Assembly: GCA_004362315.1 (NCBI GenBank) | Contig: SNWL01000010.1 | Span: 62,001-126,000, forward strand | DNA: 64,000 bases | DNA from: Mycobacterium sp. BK086 | Lineage (GTDB): Bacteria; Actinomycetota; Actinomycetes; Mycobacteriales; Mycobacteriaceae | Reading direction: 5' to 3' | Part shown: piece by piece, positions 63,001 through 64,000 of the stretch | Position numbering within the stretch: position 1 is the stretch's first letter | Layout: the number at the start of each line of letters is the position of its first letter | Position numbers and translations under genes: made by a program | Notes under the pieces: model-generated | Seen by the model: the letters and a program-made list of their open reading frames with translations, nothing else | What the model was told of the DNA's origin: nothing | Database searches by the model: none

Positions 63001-63188
63001 TCGCTTGGGCCTCGACGGCGACGATCGCACCCGAAGTCGGCGAAAGATTGGGCGCCGACTCCGATGCCCGCGTTCGCCGGTCGCTGGCGACCGCTCTCAA
63101 GCAGAGTCCCGAAGCCCGCACCGCCAACGTGCGCGCGAAGCTGGCCAGCGATCCTCGGTGGTCCGTGCGGTCCATTCTTGCTGACTGA
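60066..63188 (+). CDS. Mrr-like nuclease domain fused to long helical (TPR/HEAT-like) repeats; candidate defence protein
   Basis: A 1040-residue protein with no close named homologue that I recognise. Residues of about 46-170 form a restriction-endonuclease-like domain: Glu51 in WENFERLLLRVAEDI, Asp81 in GQAQKGLDVIG and Gln95-x-Lys97 in GIQSKRRK, the D...QxK motif of Mrr-type PD-(D/E)xK nucleases. Residues of about 230-900 are alpha-helical with TPR-like spacing (NPAAALAIYRDVQSSLTAAG, GDYLGADRAWEEAINHACLS). The C-terminus (about 980-1035) looks like HEAT repeats (DSDARVRRSLATALKQSPEA). Codon use is visibly more AT-rich than that of its neighbours, suggesting transfer. Start ATG 60066 with AAAGGTG 8 bp upstream. 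No partner gene is adjacent. Confidence 0.8.
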   Translation: MSDNDEDVVAELKDFDLDDPLLEPPSVVVSPLIDPQLEYLPIDQMSWENFERLLLRVAEDIRGLHSVMKFGNPGQAQKGLDVIGVNADGKAEGIQSKRRKSFTANDLDAAVEKYTTATLSFPLVRLAIGSSKPMAERKIVEHLIDLNVTLAPLEIEIWDQDKLSRMLRPFPQIVTEFFGQATAARFCTEHNVITVEIAGEAAVATADAVSRGPLTTVNGRQKVEEARVIASTNPAAALAIYRDVQSSLTAAGFPAHAAEFDERVAHLLVATGAEKDAVDVIMARLWVAERSDDSLSAQVAARTLKSLAGFSDLDFIKPTEDSSALLVSAALVAEFVAENLHQPVPTELDLPVESTWHLTPEDRAQTVLFAAERALCDDDLDWLIRQKDLMASSASEVASVRDDVALRLELAIAESTGEWNDLLHRARTTTRRDLGALTLARYARYTMWRGDYLGADRAWEEAINHACLSHRNEDAIDWLYSRRLIVNRHAPVHEDEWHPLARSLSNLTSRPRLVTSTSTSREYALAALHHGKERVAAINLRRYLCDAIRSGNLVDEIDARGLLGDLYAKTNEMQLAARQLILAHDYESARSVARDLGDTFLDVSDLAESPVSWVTATAFEFTAGQADVVPDDKVDRLVGTALAAIQDVQSERRVDSPIYSPQIVRSAYNLIGELSERLNHDHAASVLQSLSDHVTAREHHYWMTDESHIRIAAGIALTASEDLKVVALEHLMGLYERRAHPFSNTAIDALKANMDKVQAHLQRLADNDHHDAAALLATVDERQIREEDSRAAAQRLQRPSTNSAGRYAEGTRAINDSLLARDLSPDERAACIEALLVKARSPFESSGNRHTYFMAVANLSKGIAEERRQAFLADVVDFVKNPPPSQPDILNASMTSPLGMMRWDGNLDSRPSAVLAGGYFAHDDGEKGLIRDLAFRLIGIAGDQDYYLAQSLQVLKVDLAEIAPMLAQAGWALRSVAAIAWASTATIAPEVGERLGADSDARVRRSLATALKQSPEARTANVRAKLASDPRWSVRSILAD

Positions 63189-63595
63189 CGGTCGCTCGCA
63201 GTCATCACGAGCTCACCAGGTCTTGCGGCGGCACAGGTAGCCTCAGGAAGTAGGCATGGACACATCTTCACGACAACCGTGATGCGATCACCGCCGCCCT
63301 CGGAACGAGCGTCAACTGGTGTCCTGTGTGCGGAATCCGCCTGCGCGCTGGATGATCGGGGCGGCACACGCCGGGATCCAACTGCGGAACTTCCGACTTG
63401 CCGATCTGGGCGAGCATTGATCCCGATGCGACGTACAGACCGATCTAGAGAGCGGGGCGGCAAGTATGTATACACGTCTTATGAGACGTGGTTGAGTCGG
63501 AAGGCGCGGCAGGGAACAATTCGAGCGTGAGCGCACCGCCTGACACTGCTGGCTGAAACCGCGCCATATTGGCCCCGTCGGACATGAGACCCAAA
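63189..63595. other. Intergenic region, no convincing gene
   Basis: About 400 bp. One plus-strand frame holds NWCPVCGIRLRAG, a zinc-ribbon-like C-x2-C, before an early stop, possibly a gene fragment. Nothing else noticed. Confidence 0.35.
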
Positions 63596-63637
63596 GTGCC
63601 GCAATGCCACCTGAGTGACCGGGGCGATAATCGTGAC

Positions 63638-64000
63638 GTGCTCCGTCAAATCGCCCAAGTCGCGCTGGGCCTGTACTGGTCGGTGTGCGGTGCCCTGATG
63701 GCGTTGAACCCGCCGCCGCCGGGCTTCCGCAGGTCGGCGGCGCTACCCTTGATCGGCTGGCTCGTCATGGCCGCCTCGCTCTACCTCGCGGCCACTGCCG
63801 CGTTGTCCCGGGACCCGTCCCGGTGGTTATCCGGCGGCCCGCCGCGGCATGGCCGCCGTGGCAGCGAAACTACCCTTGTCTCTTGGCGATTGGTGATCGC
63901 CGCGGTGGGGGGTGTAGCGGCTGCGGTGTGGTGCACGTGGTACGGCGTCACGTATGGATACCTGTCCATGCTGGGGTTGGGCATCGCAGCGGTGCCGCTC
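63638..64000 (+). CDS. Hypothetical membrane protein, partial at right edge
   Basis: A frame of at least 121 codons from GTG 63638 (or GTG 63596) runs off the right edge. It contains four hydrophobic segments: AQVALGLYWSVCGALMALN, ALPLIGWLVMAASLYLAATAA, WRLVIAAVGGVAAAVWCTWY and LSMLGLGIAAVPL. No family recognised. Confidence 0.55.
   Translation, partial: MLRQIAQVALGLYWSVCGALMALNPPPPGFRRSAALPLIGWLVMAASLYLAATAALSRDPSRWLSGGPPRHGRRGSETTLVSWRLVIAAVGGVAAAVWCTWYGVTYGYLSMLGLGIAAVPL

Noticed and set aside
63279..63530. 83-codon plus-strand frame after the nuclease gene
   Set aside because: Composition looks like a GC shadow; the only protein-like piece (a C-x2-C segment) is in another frame and ends early.
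1..64000. CRISPR arrays, tRNA or rRNA genes, intact transposases
   Set aside because: None seen: no regularly spaced direct repeats, no cloverleaf or rRNA-like segments and no DDE or Tyr/Ser recombinase motifs in any convincing frame.

Overview
The window is high-GC actinobacterial DNA, very probably from a mycobacterium (Mycobacterium/Mycolicibacterium type). The protein families point there: CxxHxxC 3Fe-4S ferredoxins beside P450s, tandem LCM-type SAM methyltransferases, a DUF2889 protein, a PknH-C-like sensor domain protein, a DUF4333 protein, an LpqM-like lipoprotein peptidase, and many acyl-CoA dehydrogenases, SDRs and CaiB/BaiF CoA-transferases. I saw no rRNA, tRNA or CRISPR array.

Layout. 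(1) 1-24.8 kb is a catabolic region: CoA-transferase, two amidohydrolases, a dienelactone hydrolase-like protein, a two-subunit acyl-CoA dehydrogenase, an enoyl-CoA hydratase, a StrR-like regulator, a TetR, a P450 with three small Fe-S proteins (BFD-like, 3Fe-4S, Rieske), a fused EtfB-EtfA, an acyl-CoA ligase, a DUF2889 protein, SDRs, a second P450, an exported esterase, a PucR-like regulator and a quinone-oxidoreductase-like protein. (2) 24.9-28.3 kb holds a MarR/VOC/DoxX group and a TetR facing a 2,3-dihydroxybenzoate/gamma-resorcylate-type decarboxylase; both regulators have clear palindromic operators. (3) 28.9-34.9 kb is an amine module: APC permease, copper amine oxidase, IclR regulator, second APC permease. 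(4) 35.0-39.1 kb is an acyl-CoA dehydrogenase/CoA-transferase/SDR operon divergent from a LysR regulator. (5) 39.4-42.1 kb has two tandem methyltransferases and a TetR. (6) 42.2-50.1 kb has a GAF/Fis regulator facing a Baeyer-Villiger monooxygenase-ALDH-Zn-ADH-SDR-LLM operon, probably for a ketone or vicinal diol. (7) 50.2-58.9 kb is cell-envelope and hypothetical genes with two decayed genes. (8) 58.9-63.2 kb looks acquired: an inverted-repeat element, a frameshifted and truncated parB, and a 1040-residue protein with an Mrr-like nuclease domain and long helical repeats, a candidate defence protein. The window ends inside a membrane protein.

The most informative non-coding signal is a dyad of form TGNCA-N6-TGNCA. 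I found it upstream of most operons in region 1 (2486, 6270, 7458, 10451, 16523, 18559, and a tandem pair at 23594/23617), in front of the methyltransferase pair (39440-39530), and 17 bp upstream of the TetR gene that ends the methyltransferase block (42093). This suggests one regulon of more than 20 genes. The autoregulated TetR at 41446-42075 is the best in-window candidate for its regulator. The pathway is probably CoA-dependent breakdown of an oxidised alicyclic, aromatic or terpenoid acid: P450 hydroxylation, CoA activation, acyl-CoA dehydrogenation with a dedicated fused ETF, hydration and hydrolytic ring or side-chain cleavage. The substrate cannot be read from sequence.
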